Assembly: GCA_009731375.1 (NCBI GenBank)
Contig: BJOX01000138.1
Span: forward strand, 359,543 to 423,542
DNA from: Paulinella micropora
Taxonomy: Eukaryota > Cercozoa > Imbricatea > Euglyphida
Direction of reading: 5' to 3'
DNA length: 64,000 bases
Below the pieces are notes generated by a model, which made no database searches, was not told the origin of the DNA, and saw nothing but the letters and a program-made list of their open reading frames with translations. A program made the position numbers and the translations under genes. Shown in pieces: positions 54,470 to 63,850 of the stretch. The first letter of the stretch is position 1. The number at the start of each line of letters is the position of its first letter.

Positions 54470-54552
<83 letters not shown>
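54353..54552. repeat. GATA, GT and GA microsatellites (hAT intron)
   Basis: GATA repeats to 54434, GT repeats to 54491, GA repeats to 54550, filling the third transposase intron. Confidence 0.95.
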
Positions 54553-55004
54553 TACCTTTCCCAAGATCTTCACGGACAACATCTGCTGTTGTTCTAATCA
54601 TTTCCTGCACGATCTGTGGAGACGAAAAATTTGCGCCTGGATCATCAAGCTCACCGCTTGGAAGTAGCTGGAGGTCTTCGTCGCCGTTAGCGATTTCCAA
54701 AATCCTACACATTAGTATAATGTGATGATTCAGATGTGTGAATATCTTCTAGTAGGAATACATATATTATGTATGTTACATTGTATGTATGTATGTATGT
54801 ATGTATGTATGTATCGTACCGCAAGTGCAACGCAGTTGAAAGAGACCAAGCCTGCACTCCAACCATGTAGACATTTCGGAAAAGCTTGCGTAGCGTCTTG
54901 CGACTTTTGAGAAGAACTTCTCGCCTGCGCCTCTTCATGTTTTCAAGGGAACCGCGATCAGATGTTGCGTTGACAGCCACTCTATGCATTTGACTCTGTA
55001 ATTA

Positions 55005-55082
55005 CAAGAGAGAGAGAGAGAGAGAGAGATCGAGAATGAGAGAGAAAGAGAGAAAGAGAGAAAGAGAGAGAGAGAGAGAAAG

Positions 55083-55145
<63 letters not shown>

Positions 55146-55169
55146 GAGAGAGGAAAATAGATGGATATT

Positions 55170-55218
<49 letters not shown>

Positions 55219-55234
55219 GTATACGTAGATAGAT

Positions 55235-55265
<31 letters not shown>

Positions 55266-55290
55266 AAGAAAGAGAGAGAAAGAAAGAAAA

Positions 55291-55377
<87 letters not shown>

Positions 55378-55420
55378 AAGAGCGAGAGCGAGAGAGAGAG
55401 AGAGAGAGAGAGAAATTAAA

Positions 55421-55468
<48 letters not shown>

Positions 55469-55470
55469 GT
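55005..55470. repeat. GA, GATA and GT microsatellites (hAT intron)
   Basis: GA and GAAA repeats, a GATA block at 55165-55215, short GT blocks at 55235 and 55421, then more GA, filling the first transposase intron. Confidence 0.95.
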
Positions 55471-56047
55471 AGAATGCATTAGATACCTTCCAGTGCTCTT
55501 CAACCTTGTCTTTCCTCCAGACCATGTCCACGCCAGTTGCCCATTCTTTTCTGAACTGTTTGTAGTGTTCTTTGCTCCAGTCAGTGTCCACAAAATGCTT
55601 AGAGCAGGAAACACATTTGTAAAGCAGCAACGTACCTGGAACTTGCTCTATGATTTCAATTTCTGTTTCAGGAGATATTTTGCAATCTTTTCTCCACCTT
55701 TCTAACATTTTTTTGCTTTGTTAGTTTGTCCATATTACAGTTTTCTTGCATTTGTTTTCTTGCGACTGCGTGGCTGTCCTGTGTCTGGCTTCCTGATCAA
55801 GTCAGCCATGAAGACTTAATGTCCTGATGTCCCAACTGGTTTGGCGGGTTTGTTCTTTCAAAAAAAATATTCAACCCACTGAAGCTAAATTATCTGATTT
55901 TTACCTGAACAAACTAGTACCTAAGTTATCTGATTTATTACCCTTTTACATGCAAAAAAGGAAGAATAAATTTTTCCAAACAAGCCGGACAACCCGTGAT
56001 TTTTAGCCGGACGCCGTCCGGCTGTCCGGCACATAGCTAAATCCCTG

Positions 56048-56520
56048 TATGTATACATATATATATGTTAGAATATATATATTAAAATTTGATATTTTTA
56101 AATGGATCTTAATGAATAAATTATTGAAAACGATGGGGCTACACGATGGGGCCGCGATGAGGCATTTTCTAGTTCCTATCTATACATAAAAATGATCACT
56201 TGTTTGTAAACCATTTGCCGAATTTGCATCCACAGAAGATGATTACCGCTTTTCCGCAGGTATTATTCAAGAAAAATACCAGCATAAAAGCGGTCTTTTC
56301 GGACCAAAATCACCAAAAATCACCAAACAAGAAATAATTAAGAAATCAAATAGAAATCAAAAAGGAAGAAGGAAATACCTTAGTAGTAGTAGACACCACC
56401 ACTCTCATCCACCGACCTACCCCACAACATAAAGTTAGTAGGGCTTTTTAAGTAATATTGAAGTTTTAGTGTTTAAAAACACAGGAGGTAAGACAGGCTA
56501 TTTTTTGAACCCTACCTGCC
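56048..56520. other. Junction region before the virus-like island
   Basis: AT-rich, no gene seen. The left edge of the island should lie here, but no terminal inverted repeat can be tested because the right end is outside the window. Confidence 0.4.
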
Positions 56521-56528
56521 AAGGGGTT

Positions 56529-57021
56529 TTATTGTTCGGCAATCATCGGTTGAATTTGTTTTTGTCTGTTGTGAATTTTTCGTCTTACTATTAGTATAGC
56601 TTCGTCTAATCTCTTTCTTTCGCTCGTAATCGTTCTCAACACATCGTTCATATCGTCTGGTCTCGTTATCCCAGCCCGAATATGTAATCCTTTATTTATC
56701 CAACTATTATATTTCGTGATTTCTTCAATCAACGAAATAGTTAGTTCTTTTACTCCCTTCGCTATATCAACATTTTCTCTCGCTTGCTTTATTTTCTTTA
56801 CTTGTTTTTGTAGAGCTTTTATTTCTTGCTCATTCTTGGCCTTCTTTTTTTCAAGAGACTGAATTTGTTTGTCAATGTTTTTGTTTTCGCCAACTAATTT
56901 CTCTATTTGCTCCTCTTGTAGTTCCAAATCATTTCTCGTTTTTCTTCTTTTTATTCTTCTTTCAACATCTTCATCAGTCTCTGGCAGAGCGGGAGATTAG
57001 ACTAATACTATCGTTGGACAT
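56529..57021 (-). CDS. Coiled-coil protein, virus-like island
   Basis: From about 56996 to the stop at 56529 the frame encodes a strongly helical protein (LPETDEDVERRIKRRKTRN..., then long Lys/Glu/Gln heptads and a C-terminal RITRPDDMNDVLRTI-like segment). No ATG starts this frame. An ATG at 57021 in the neighbouring frame gives MSNDSISLISRSARD and then TGA, so a one-base frameshift near 56975 probably separates the true start from the body. No family recognised. Confidence 0.6.
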
Positions 57022-57287
57022 CTTTATTTCTTTTTATTCTTTCTTTTCTGACCTAACCAACAAGGACAGAAGGAAGCCCGAAGGAAAATTGCCCATTAAA
57101 GTATGGCTGACAATACCCATTTACCTATCGTAATTAATTAACCGCAATTTACGGTTGAAATAATCGCGATAATTAGGTCGGGCCTATTCGCCCCCTAAAT
57201 AAAAAAGGAAATTGCTAAAAAAACTGACAACCTAAACCAAAACTGGTGTCCTCATTCCCTCAAAATCTCCCAAGTTGAGAAGTGGGA
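57022..57287. other. Divergent intergenic region
   Basis: AT-rich spacer between oppositely transcribed island genes; probably holds both promoters. No specific motif can be supported. Confidence 0.4.
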
Positions 57288-57687
57288 ATGGACCAGCTGG
57301 CAGACATTTTCGGCGAGGCCAAGCTGGACAACCCCGACCCTGCTCCTGCCGACCCTGCTCCTGCCGACCCCGGCCCTGCTCCTGCCGACCCTGTTCCTGC
57401 CGTCCCTGCTCCTGCCGTCCCTGCTCCCGTCGTCCCTGCTCCGTGGACAGCTTTGGCAGACATTCCACCCCAAATTCCAAACTATACGAGATATGTTATG
57501 GTTAAAAAGAGTTCGTCAATTCTGGCAAAGAAATTTTTCAATTTACGAAAGCACCACCCATCGCTCAGTTCATTCGTCGCAAAGAATTAAAGGAGAATGA
57601 ATTTTTTTTCGCTGTGGCTGGTGTGGACGGCACCATCAAAAAGCCAAAAAATGAGCAGATGTTTCTCGTGGCAGTTGGTCGCAGATG
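57288..57687 (+). pseudogene. Pro/Ala-repeat protein of the virus-like island, frameshifted
   Basis: The ATG at 57288 gives MDQLADIFGEAKLDNPDPAP, a stretch of (PAPADP)-type repeats from a 15-bp tandem repeat (57346-57440), then a folded-looking tail. The tail frame ends early at 57590, but a one-base shift near 57555 continues into RRKELKENEFFFAVAGVDG and a stop at 57687. Unknown function. Confidence 0.5.
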
Positions 57688-57789
57688 AGTTGATAATATT
57701 TAACTCTATCACCGCAATTCATCGTAAATTACAGGACAGGAGTGCTTATATCAAATGGATTTTACCTATTAATTAAATCATTTTCTTTC

Positions 57790-58773
57790 TCATAAATCTA
57801 ATATTACTCTTGCTTTCCTTTCTCTCCGGCTAGTTCTAATGTTCTCCGATTGAATGTCTTCACGGTTTAATAATTCCTTAGTTTTCTTTTGTTTTGTTAA
57901 ATCTTTAACTTGCTCGTTAATTTGTTTTTCTTCGTCAGCTGGTTTGTCAAATTTGGTCTTTAATAATTCCCTCGGACTGACTAGTTCATCTAAATTGAGT
58001 ATCAACTTGAAGCCCTTTCTTCCGACTACGGTGTAAATCTGCTTGCTGTATTGCTTTCCGCCTTTGGAAAATAAATTCCTTTTCAATTCCTTTCGCACCT
58101 TATCTCCTTTTTCAAATTCGTCAATTAAATGGTCTCGCTGAATTCGTTGTTTATTTTTATTAACACCCTTAAATACATCAATCGGCTTAGCTTGAATCGT
58201 TCTATGAAACCGCATATTATAAGCATCCACCATATCGTAAATGTAAGTCAGCCAATCAAAATTGCAATTAGTTTCAAATAAAGTGTCGAGCCACCGTCTA
58301 ATAGTTCTAATAACACTGTCAACTATCGCAAGAGCCCGATGGTCGCCAATTTCAACAGTCCGATGGTCAATATTATTCTCTCTGAAATAATCTTTAACCG
58401 CTCCTTTATATTCACTACCGCTGTCAGTAGTAATGCTCTCGGGTGTGTAAGGTATTGATTTCAAAGCTAAATAAACTTCTTTCGCCGTTTTGTTTTTAAG
58501 CGGTTTAATGATTAAAAATCGGCTGTGAGTGTCAATCCAAAACAACATCCAAGCATAGCCTTTATTTCCTTTCTTGTCTTTAAGTTTTGACATATCCGCC
58601 AAATCTACAAATACTTGTTTAAGTGGTTTGTCCGACCATATAGTATTCCATTTATCAGTCGGTAATCTTTTTTGGTAATGAATTTCAAGTGCTTGTTGCT
58701 CCTTTCTTTCATTCTCTTCATCTACAACTTCATCCGTGCTATTGTTTTGTGGATTGCTATGTTTGTGGTCCAT
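57790..58773 (-). CDS. Retroviral-type (rve) integrase, 327 aa
   Basis: A DDE recombinase that would insert the element into host DNA. The first Asp lies in QVFVDLADMSKL and the second in ESITTDSGSEY. The third acidic position, about 35 residues on, is Asp within LAIVDSVIRTIRR where most retroviral integrases have Glu. Then come helices (YNMRFHRTIQAKPIDVF) and a C-terminal SH3-like block (YSKQIYTVVGRKGFKLIL ... SPRELLK) with a basic tail. rve integrases of this size are typical of Polintons, Polinton-like viruses and mavirus-type virophages. The frame is intact with a good ATG, and the start abuts the upstream gene stop, suggesting co-transcription or tight viral packing. Confidence 0.9.
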   Translation of the reverse strand: MDHKHSNPQNNSTDEVVDEENERKEQQALEIHYQKRLPTDKWNTIWSDKPLKQVFVDLADMSKLKDKKGNKGYAWMLFWIDTHSRFLIIKPLKNKTAKEVYLALKSIPYTPESITTDSGSEYKGAVKDYFRENNIDHRTVEIGDHRALAIVDSVIRTIRRWLDTLFETNCNFDWLTYIYDMVDAYNMRFHRTIQAKPIDVFKGVNKNKQRIQRDHLIDEFEKGDKVRKELKRNLFSKGGKQYSKQIYTVVGRKGFKLILNLDELVSPRELLKTKFDKPADEEKQINEQVKDLTKQKKTKELLNREDIQSENIRTSRRERKARVILDL

Positions 58774-59031
58774 CTAATACTTAATAACACCTAATGCTTT
58801 ATCCTTATATATTGCTCTTTCTTTTTTTTCTAGTTCAAAACAATAATTAGAACAAAACTCATACATATAAAACCAATCAAAACTTTCATCAATGGCGATA
58901 ATTTGTCGGTTCGCTAAACACAGAGTTAATCCACACACATAGCAACTAGTGAAGTCATACATACGATGATTATATAGGTAGTCCATAATGTGTAAACGAA
59001 CATCTAATGGTAAGTTCTTAATTTCACTCAT
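58774..59031 (-). CDS. F-box-like mini-protein with Cys pairs
   Basis: 85 residues. The N-terminus (LPLDVRLHIMDYLYNHR) resembles the start of an F-box. The rest has CYVCG and CSNYC, enough for one zinc site (treble-clef or MYND-like). Its stop directly abuts the integrase start codon. F-box proteins recruit SCF ubiquitin ligases; that role is only an inference. Confidence 0.65.
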   Translation of the reverse strand: MSEIKNLPLDVRLHIMDYLYNHRMYDFTSCYVCGLTLCLANRQIIAIDESFDWFYMYEFCSNYCFELEKKERAIYKDKALGVIKY

Positions 59032-59040
59032 AAACTATAT

Positions 59041-59553
59041 TTAGAATTTAAGAAAAATTTTAGATGTATCATTATTTTCTTTTTTTGTTTTCTCTGGTTG
59101 TTGGTTATAAACATTAACTGATATGTTTGATTTCTTGCCTTTACCTTTCTTAGGCTGTTCCTCTTCCTCGCTTTCCTCGCTCTCACTCTCGCTCTCTTCT
59201 AATTCAGGCAATTTCTTTTTTACCACTTTCTTCGTCTTCTTCTGTTTGATCTTCAATTTCATACCCGCAACCCGTCGTGCGACAATATCTACAAAGTCGT
59301 GCTCAACCTCTTCATCAGAACTGCTCTCCTCACTTTTCTCACCGTCCCTACCATCAATCATATCCTTAGCCAACTGCTTCTTAGTAATGTGGTCCATCTT
59401 TTCGTCATTGGTCATTTCTTTCACATTCTTCGCCTCTTCCTCAGCAAGTAGTTCCCTCGCCCTCTCAATCTTTCTCTGCCTCGCATACTGTTTCTTCATT
59501 ACAGTCGCTTTTTCAAGGTTCTTTATCGCAATCTCTCTATAACCTCTCGGCAT
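59041..59553 (-). CDS. Charged helical protein of the virus-like island
   Basis: ATG at 59553 (MPRGYREIAIKNLEKATVMK), 170 residues: a basic helical N-terminus, an acidic patch with SSSDEEVEHD, a Lys-rich stretch (KKTKKVVKKKLPE), an acidic run of alternating Ser and Glu, and a Lys-rich end. An upstream extension to 59676 would overlap the divergent fibre gene, so the internal ATG is preferred. Nine bases separate it from the next gene. Possibly nucleic-acid binding; no family recognised. Confidence 0.6.
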   Translation of the reverse strand: MPRGYREIAIKNLEKATVMKKQYARQRKIERARELLAEEEAKNVKEMTNDEKMDHITKKQLAKDMIDGRDGEKSEESSSDEEVEHDFVDIVARRVAGMKLKIKQKKTKKVVKKKLPELEESESESEESEEEEQPKKGKGKKSNISVNVYNQQPEKTKKENNDTSKIFLKF

Positions 59554-59624
59554 CGTTTGTTTCGGTTGTATATCTAACCAAAAATAATTTTTATTCGGAT
59601 TAATTATTATCCAAAATATATACA
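59554..59624. promoter_or_regulatory. Divergent promoter region
   Basis: A 71-bp, very AT-rich gap between back-to-back start codons, ending in a TATATACA stretch just before the fibre ATG. It probably serves both genes. Confidence 0.45.
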
Positions 59625-61798
59625 ATGAGCCAATATAAATCGCTCTTAGGATTACAGGAAATTGCGGTAGACTCACTAAATATAGCCAACTTAGATTTAA
59701 CGAACACTAATATTATTGGCTTAAACACTGATAGGGTGCCAGAAGATGCCGACCTCGTAAATCTTTATTTTACCAACGGCCGATTTGATACACGACTGGC
59801 TACCAAAAGCACAGCAGACATCAAAGAGGGAACTAATCTATACTATACTGATGGGCGGTTTGACACACGACTGGCTTTAAAATCAACAACCGACATCAAA
59901 GAAGGCACCAATTTATACTATACTGATGGTAGGTTTGACACAAGATTTTCAAACAAATCAACTACGGACTTAAAAGAAGCACTTAATTATTATTGGACTG
60001 ATAACCGCTTTGACACACGTCTCGCTTTAAAATCAACAACCGACATCAAAGAAGGCACAAATTTATATTATACGACAGCAAGATTTGATAGCCAATTAGC
60101 CACCAAAACAACTACCAATTTATCCGAGGGGACAAACTTATATTATACCAATGCGAGATTTGACACTCAATAATTAGCAACAAAGAGCACCACCAATTTA
60201 TCAGAGGGGACAAACTTATATTACACCACAGCGAGAGCAAATACAGACTTTGATACAAGGCTAGCAACAAAGAGCACCACCAATGTCGCAGAAGGCATTA
60301 ACTTATATTACACCACAGCGAGAGCAAATACAGACTTTGATACAAGGCTAGCAACAAAGAGCACCACCAATTTATCCGAGGGGACAAACTTATATTATAC
60401 CAATGCGAGATTTGACACTCAATTAGCGACAAAGAGCACCACCAATGTCGCAGAAGGCACTAACTTATACTACACCACAGCAAGAGCAAATACAGACTTT
60501 GATACGAGATTGGCAACCAAAAGCACCACCAATGTCGCAGAAGGCACAAACTTATATTACACCAATGCGAGGTTTGACACTCAATTAGCGACTAAGTCAA
60601 CCACCAATTTATCCGAAGGCACAAACTTATATTACACCACAGCAAGAGCAAATACAGACTTTGATACAAGGCTAGCGACTAAGTCAACCACCAATGTAGC
60701 AGAAGGCACAAACTTATATTACACCAATGCGAGGTTTGACACTCAATTAGCGACTAAGTCAACCACCAATTTATCCGAAGGCACAAACTTATATTACACC
60801 ACAGCCAGAGATAACTCAAATTTTGATACAAGGCTAGCGACTAAGTCAACCACCAATTTATCCGAAGGCACAAACTTATATTATACCACAGCAAGAGCAA
60901 ATGCAGACTTTGATACGAGATTGGCAACCAAGAGCACCACCAATGTCGCAGAAGGAACCAATTTATACTATACCACCGCGAGAGCGAATACTGACTTTGA
61001 CACACGGCTAGGAACTAAGTCAATAGATGCTTAAGTGATGTAATAATAACGACACCAGCAAACTGACAATTATTAACATACAATGGAACAAACTGGGTAA
61101 ATTCAACAGGGTCATTAGCCTTTCTTGCTTTGTCAGGTGGGACAATGACGGGCGATGTAAAATATGGGGCTTCTGCTTTTACTCTATACACCGCCCCGCA
61201 GGCTATGACAAGCAATAATTCTGGCGGGTTTGTCGCTTCGGCTTCGGATGAATACAATCCAGCGTATTATGCTTTTAATGCCAGTCAGAACGATTATTGG
61301 ACTACGGCTATATACTACAACGACACGACAGGAGTATATAACAGAACTCCCGCAACCACGAATACTTGGGGAGGAACAGCACACACAGGCGAATATATAA
61401 AAATAGACTTGGGAGCGACATATAGAATAAAAAATTATTATGTTAGGTCTTCGTCTGCCAATTATATTGAAACAACACCGAGCATTTGGTATGTTGGTGT
61501 AAGCACTGACAACATTATTTACACATTATGGGATTCACAGACAGGTCAGGCTTGGGCTTCACAGACAACTAAAACATATTCTCCTGCTTCAAATGCTTAT
61601 GCTAGATATATTATATTTGTAGTAAATAAGACGGGTAGTGGTGGAACTTCATTTAGAAGCCAACCTCGTGTAGCCAGTTTGTATTTTGACTATGAGACAT
61701 TTAATTATGATTTAACGAATGTTAGAAATATGACGGGCTACACATTGACAACAAGCGGAACCATAACGGCGAGTGGATTGATAACTGCGAGTATTTAA
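59625..61798 (+). pseudogene. Phage-like tail-fibre protein with NLYYT repeats and discoidin-like domain, broken
   Basis: ATG at 59625. After a short unique head, about 18-20 tandem units of 20-29 residues share EGTNLYYTNARFDTQL or NLYYTTARANTDFDTRL, like the NLYFTDAR repeats of phage tail fibres. The array ends near 61025, then a phage-like linker (LLTYNGTNWVNSTG) leads to a beta-rich region with GEYIKIDLGATYRIKNYYVR (F5/8 type C-like) and a TLTTSGTITASG tail ending at 61798. Breaks: an in-frame TAA at 60171-60173 caused by a 3-bp insertion, a one-base loss near 61033, and a TGA near 61057 where Gly would be expected. Function if intact: receptor binding or attachment. Confidence 0.85.
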
Positions 61799-61979
61799 AA
61801 AGACGGCTGTCGGTTTTTCGCTTCGTCATACAACAGTCCCAGTTGTCCTCGTATTCGTGGTCTAATTTTTTTTCTTCCTGCTTAATTTGGACATCAATCA
61901 CACGGTTCTTCAACTCTGGTGTCAGTTCGCCTCCATCTACTTCTATGACTGGCGGTGGTGGGTGTAATCTAGGGGGCAT
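61722..61979 (-). CDS. Small ORF after the S74 fibre gene
   Basis: The ATG overlaps the S74 stop codon region (61979 against 61969), giving MPPRLHPPPPVIEVDGGELT and a charged, Cys-containing middle. Its last part overlaps the end of the plus-strand fibre ORF, so the true end may lie elsewhere, perhaps across a rearrangement joint near 61800. Confidence 0.45.
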   Translation of the reverse strand: MPPRLHPPPPVIEVDGGELTPELKNRVIDVQIKQEEKKLDHEYEDNWDCCMTKRKTDSRLFKYSQLSIHSPLWFRLLSMCSPSYF

Positions 61980-63312
61980 TTGGAGGGAAAACGACTGTTC
62001 GGATTTCTGCTAATTGGTTGGTTAAATCTTGTAATATATTAAGTAAAGTTTTATTTTCTTTTTCTAAATTAACTACTTTTTCCGATAACTCCTGTGTTGC
62101 CTTAACTATTGGTGCTATCAAATCAAAATAGTTCATTGTTTTTAATTCTTCTGTTGTCCCGTCTTCTTTTGACACTTTATGGTCTTCAACTGGATTAAAA
62201 CATATTAATTTTTTTTCAACTAATTCTTCAATATCCTGAGCAATAAATCCGCAATTCTCTCTTTTTGATTCTCTAAGTTTGAAGCACTTTGGTTTGAGGG
62301 CATTAATGAAATCTAAACCGCAGAATTCAGCATCCCTTATGTCGGTTTTATGTCGCCTGTCAGAAGTATTAACGATACCACTGCTGGTAAGTGTTGCTCT
62401 CGTGTTTGCTCCCGTGGTTTGGAAATAACAAGTGCCGTATTCCTTAAAATACATTTCATTCGTATTTCTCTTACAAAATATGTCGTGGTTGATGTCAGAC
62501 CATATTATTCCACACGTTGTCGTGCCGTCTGTGAAGTAAAGTTGAGCAGCGGAGTTGTTAATCGTTATGCTGTTGTCTGTTTGAAAGCCACCAGAGCACC
62601 ATAAAAAACCATCGCTTCCTCTCAACGACATTGCCGCATTATTCGCACTATTTTCCCATATAAACCCATTAGTCGCATCATTAGCAACTCTAAATCTTAC
62701 AGCATAACTACTAAATCCATTTCCTGCTGGTGCTGTTCCTCCACTTAATGACTTACCAGCCCCAGATTGACCCATATATATTCCCCAGTTTGAATCAGCA
62801 GTATCCCACATAAATATTCCTCTCGCATTCGTCCCGTTTGTTTGCCCTCGAATTCCTATTTTCATACCCGCATTCGCTGATATCACCCCCGTATTACTTA
62901 TATTCATAGCCTCAGTCAAAGGAAGAGTTCCTCCCACTGCGACACCACTAGCATATAAAAAACTGAGTTTATTACCAGTTTTGTGTATTTGAAAGTTTGA
63001 ACCAGAATAACTTGATTTCCAAGTCCCGTCATAATAACAATCAAAATTCAAAGCAATATTCTCTTGGCTCCAGTTTAATTGCTGAAATATGGGATAAACA
63101 GATGAATGAATGAATGCCTGAATGTGAGGTCCATTTAGATTGGTACTGGTTCCGTATAGCTCTAAACCTCCTGTTGCGGCTGTTCCCTTTGAATTCCTAC
63201 CTACTATACACGGGACACCAAGAGAAGTCGCCAATATTCCGCTGAATTCTTTTGTTCCTGCTATTGTTTGAGTTCCAGTTAATTTTACATTCTGACCGTC
63301 TAATGTATCCAC
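61969..63312 (-). CDS. Tail-fibre/adhesin protein with S74 intramolecular chaperone domain
   Basis: About 447 residues in the open frame. The N-terminal part has phage-fibre motifs (KLTGTQTIAGTKEFSG, NISNTGVISANAGM) and Gly/Asn-rich beta repeats. The C-terminus is a peptidase S74 domain: NTSDRRHKTDI holds the Ser/Lys pair, followed by FGxxAQ-like GFIAQDIEELV and a closing coiled coil (SEKVVNLEKENKTLLNIL). S74 domains trimerise fibres and then cut themselves off. Upstream to about 63458 the fibre sequence continues (STTTLSASGAITANAGVDM) but is joined only through a one-base frameshift near 63330, so the N-terminus is damaged or misread. Confidence 0.88.
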   Translation of the reverse strand: MDTLDGQNVKLTGTQTIAGTKEFSGILATSLGVPCIVGRNSKGTAATGGLELYGTSTNLNGPHIQAFIHSSVYPIFQQLNWSQENIALNFDCYYDGTWKSSYSGSNFQIHKTGNKLSFLYASGVAVGGTLPLTEAMNISNTGVISANAGMKIGIRGQTNGTNARGIFMWDTADSNWGIYMGQSGAGKSLSGGTAPAGNGFSSYAVRFRVANDATNGFIWENSANNAAMSLRGSDGFLWCSGGFQTDNSITINNSAAQLYFTDGTTTCGIIWSDINHDIFCKRNTNEMYFKEYGTCYFQTTGANTRATLTSSGIVNTSDRRHKTDIRDAEFCGLDFINALKPKCFKLRESKRENCGFIAQDIEELVEKKLICFNPVEDHKVSKEDGTTEELKTMNYFDLIAPIVKATQELSEKVVNLEKENKTLLNILQDLTNQLAEIRTVVFPPNAP

Positions 63313-63454
63313 ATAAGTTTTATTTGCCCGTCTGTTGAAGCCGATGGAGTGGCTAAGTTTGACAAAATTTGACTTTTCATATCAACTCCCGCATTCGCAG
63401 TTATTGCCCCGCTGGCTGAGAGTGTGGTTGTAGATACCCCAGCACTTATTTCAA

Positions 63455-63616
63455 ATGGGTATCATTATCGCCATTATTACCCTTTGTATCGTGAGGCTGT
63501 CTGAAAAGAACATTCCGTGTGAGACAGCTAACACTTATGCCGGTATTTTGACCTTGCTTATAGCATTTGCCTTCCATCGCCTTCTAGTTCAAAGAAGTGA
63601 GCATTCATATAGCTGA
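63455..63616 (+). CDS. 53-residue protein with two membrane segments
   Basis: ATG at 63455, stop at 63614-63616. Hydrophobic segment 1 is MGIIIAIITLCIVRL; segment 2 is AGILTLLIAFAF, with a charged loop (SEKNIPCETANTY) between. The size and topology resemble small viral membrane or holin-like proteins, but there is no family evidence. Its end overlaps the convergent Cys-rich ORF by about 28 bases. Confidence 0.5.
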   Translation: MGIIIAIITLCIVRLSEKNIPCETANTYAGILTLLIAFAFHRLLVQRSEHSYS

Positions 63617-63846
63617 GTTTTATACCAAGAAGCATCACCAGCACAGATTAGCGGAATAGCTTCATCAAAACTAACACACCAATCGCTCATAGGCTTATAC
63701 ACACATTTAAATTTGGTTTCTATTCCTTTTTGAATACACCACACACAACTTTCATTTTTTTTCTCACTGACCCGTGAATAGAAATCGCAGGCAGTCCGAG
63801 CAGAAATATTAATTAATAAAAAGTTTATGAGTAATATAGAGGGCAT
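63589..63846 (-). CDS. Small secreted Cys-rich protein
   Basis: From the ATG at 63846, 85 residues: a hydrophobic signal-peptide-like start (MPSILLINFLLINISARTA) followed by a short domain with about seven cysteines (CVWC, CVYK, WCVSF, LICAG, YECSLL). Probably extracellular or lumenal. No family recognised. Confidence 0.55.
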   Translation of the reverse strand: MPSILLINFLLINISARTACDFYSRVSEKKNESCVWCIQKGIETKFKCVYKPMSDWCVSFDEAIPLICAGDASWYKTQLYECSLL

Positions 63847-63850
63847 CACA

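Larger units (their letters stand above)
51797..55708 (-). pseudogene. hAT transposase, spliced, with two in-frame stops
   Basis: Probable exons (minus): 55708-55486, 54995-54820, 54704-54556, 54350 to about 52924, and 52578-51797, with GT-AG joints. The start has a Cys finger (YKCVSCSKHF). The catalytic core begins FALDESEDVRSVPIVLVYLKF, with the second Asp in SLDGCSANFSDRVG. A long helical insert has FALPVATRWLSHEKS. An acidic, Pro-rich segment precedes the last exon, which holds the hAT C-terminal block (DTVCVEQGFSH ... KYRNRLLDAS). A TAG at 54016-54018 and a TAA near 52468 interrupt otherwise continuous frames, so this copy is probably dead. Introns contain GATA, GA and GTGT repeats. Confidence 0.82.
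50797..56047 (-). mobile_element. hAT-superfamily DNA transposon
   Basis: The left end CAGCCATTTAGCTAT (50797-50811) and the reverse complement of the right end CAGGGATTTAGCTAT (56033-56047) match at 13 of 15 positions and begin with CAG, as hAT ends often do. Subterminal CCGGA/TCCGG words occur at both ends. The minus-strand gene between them has a hAT transposase architecture. The flanks share TATGT (5 bp); the 8-bp duplication expected for hAT is not exact in this AT-rich context. Confidence 0.82.
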
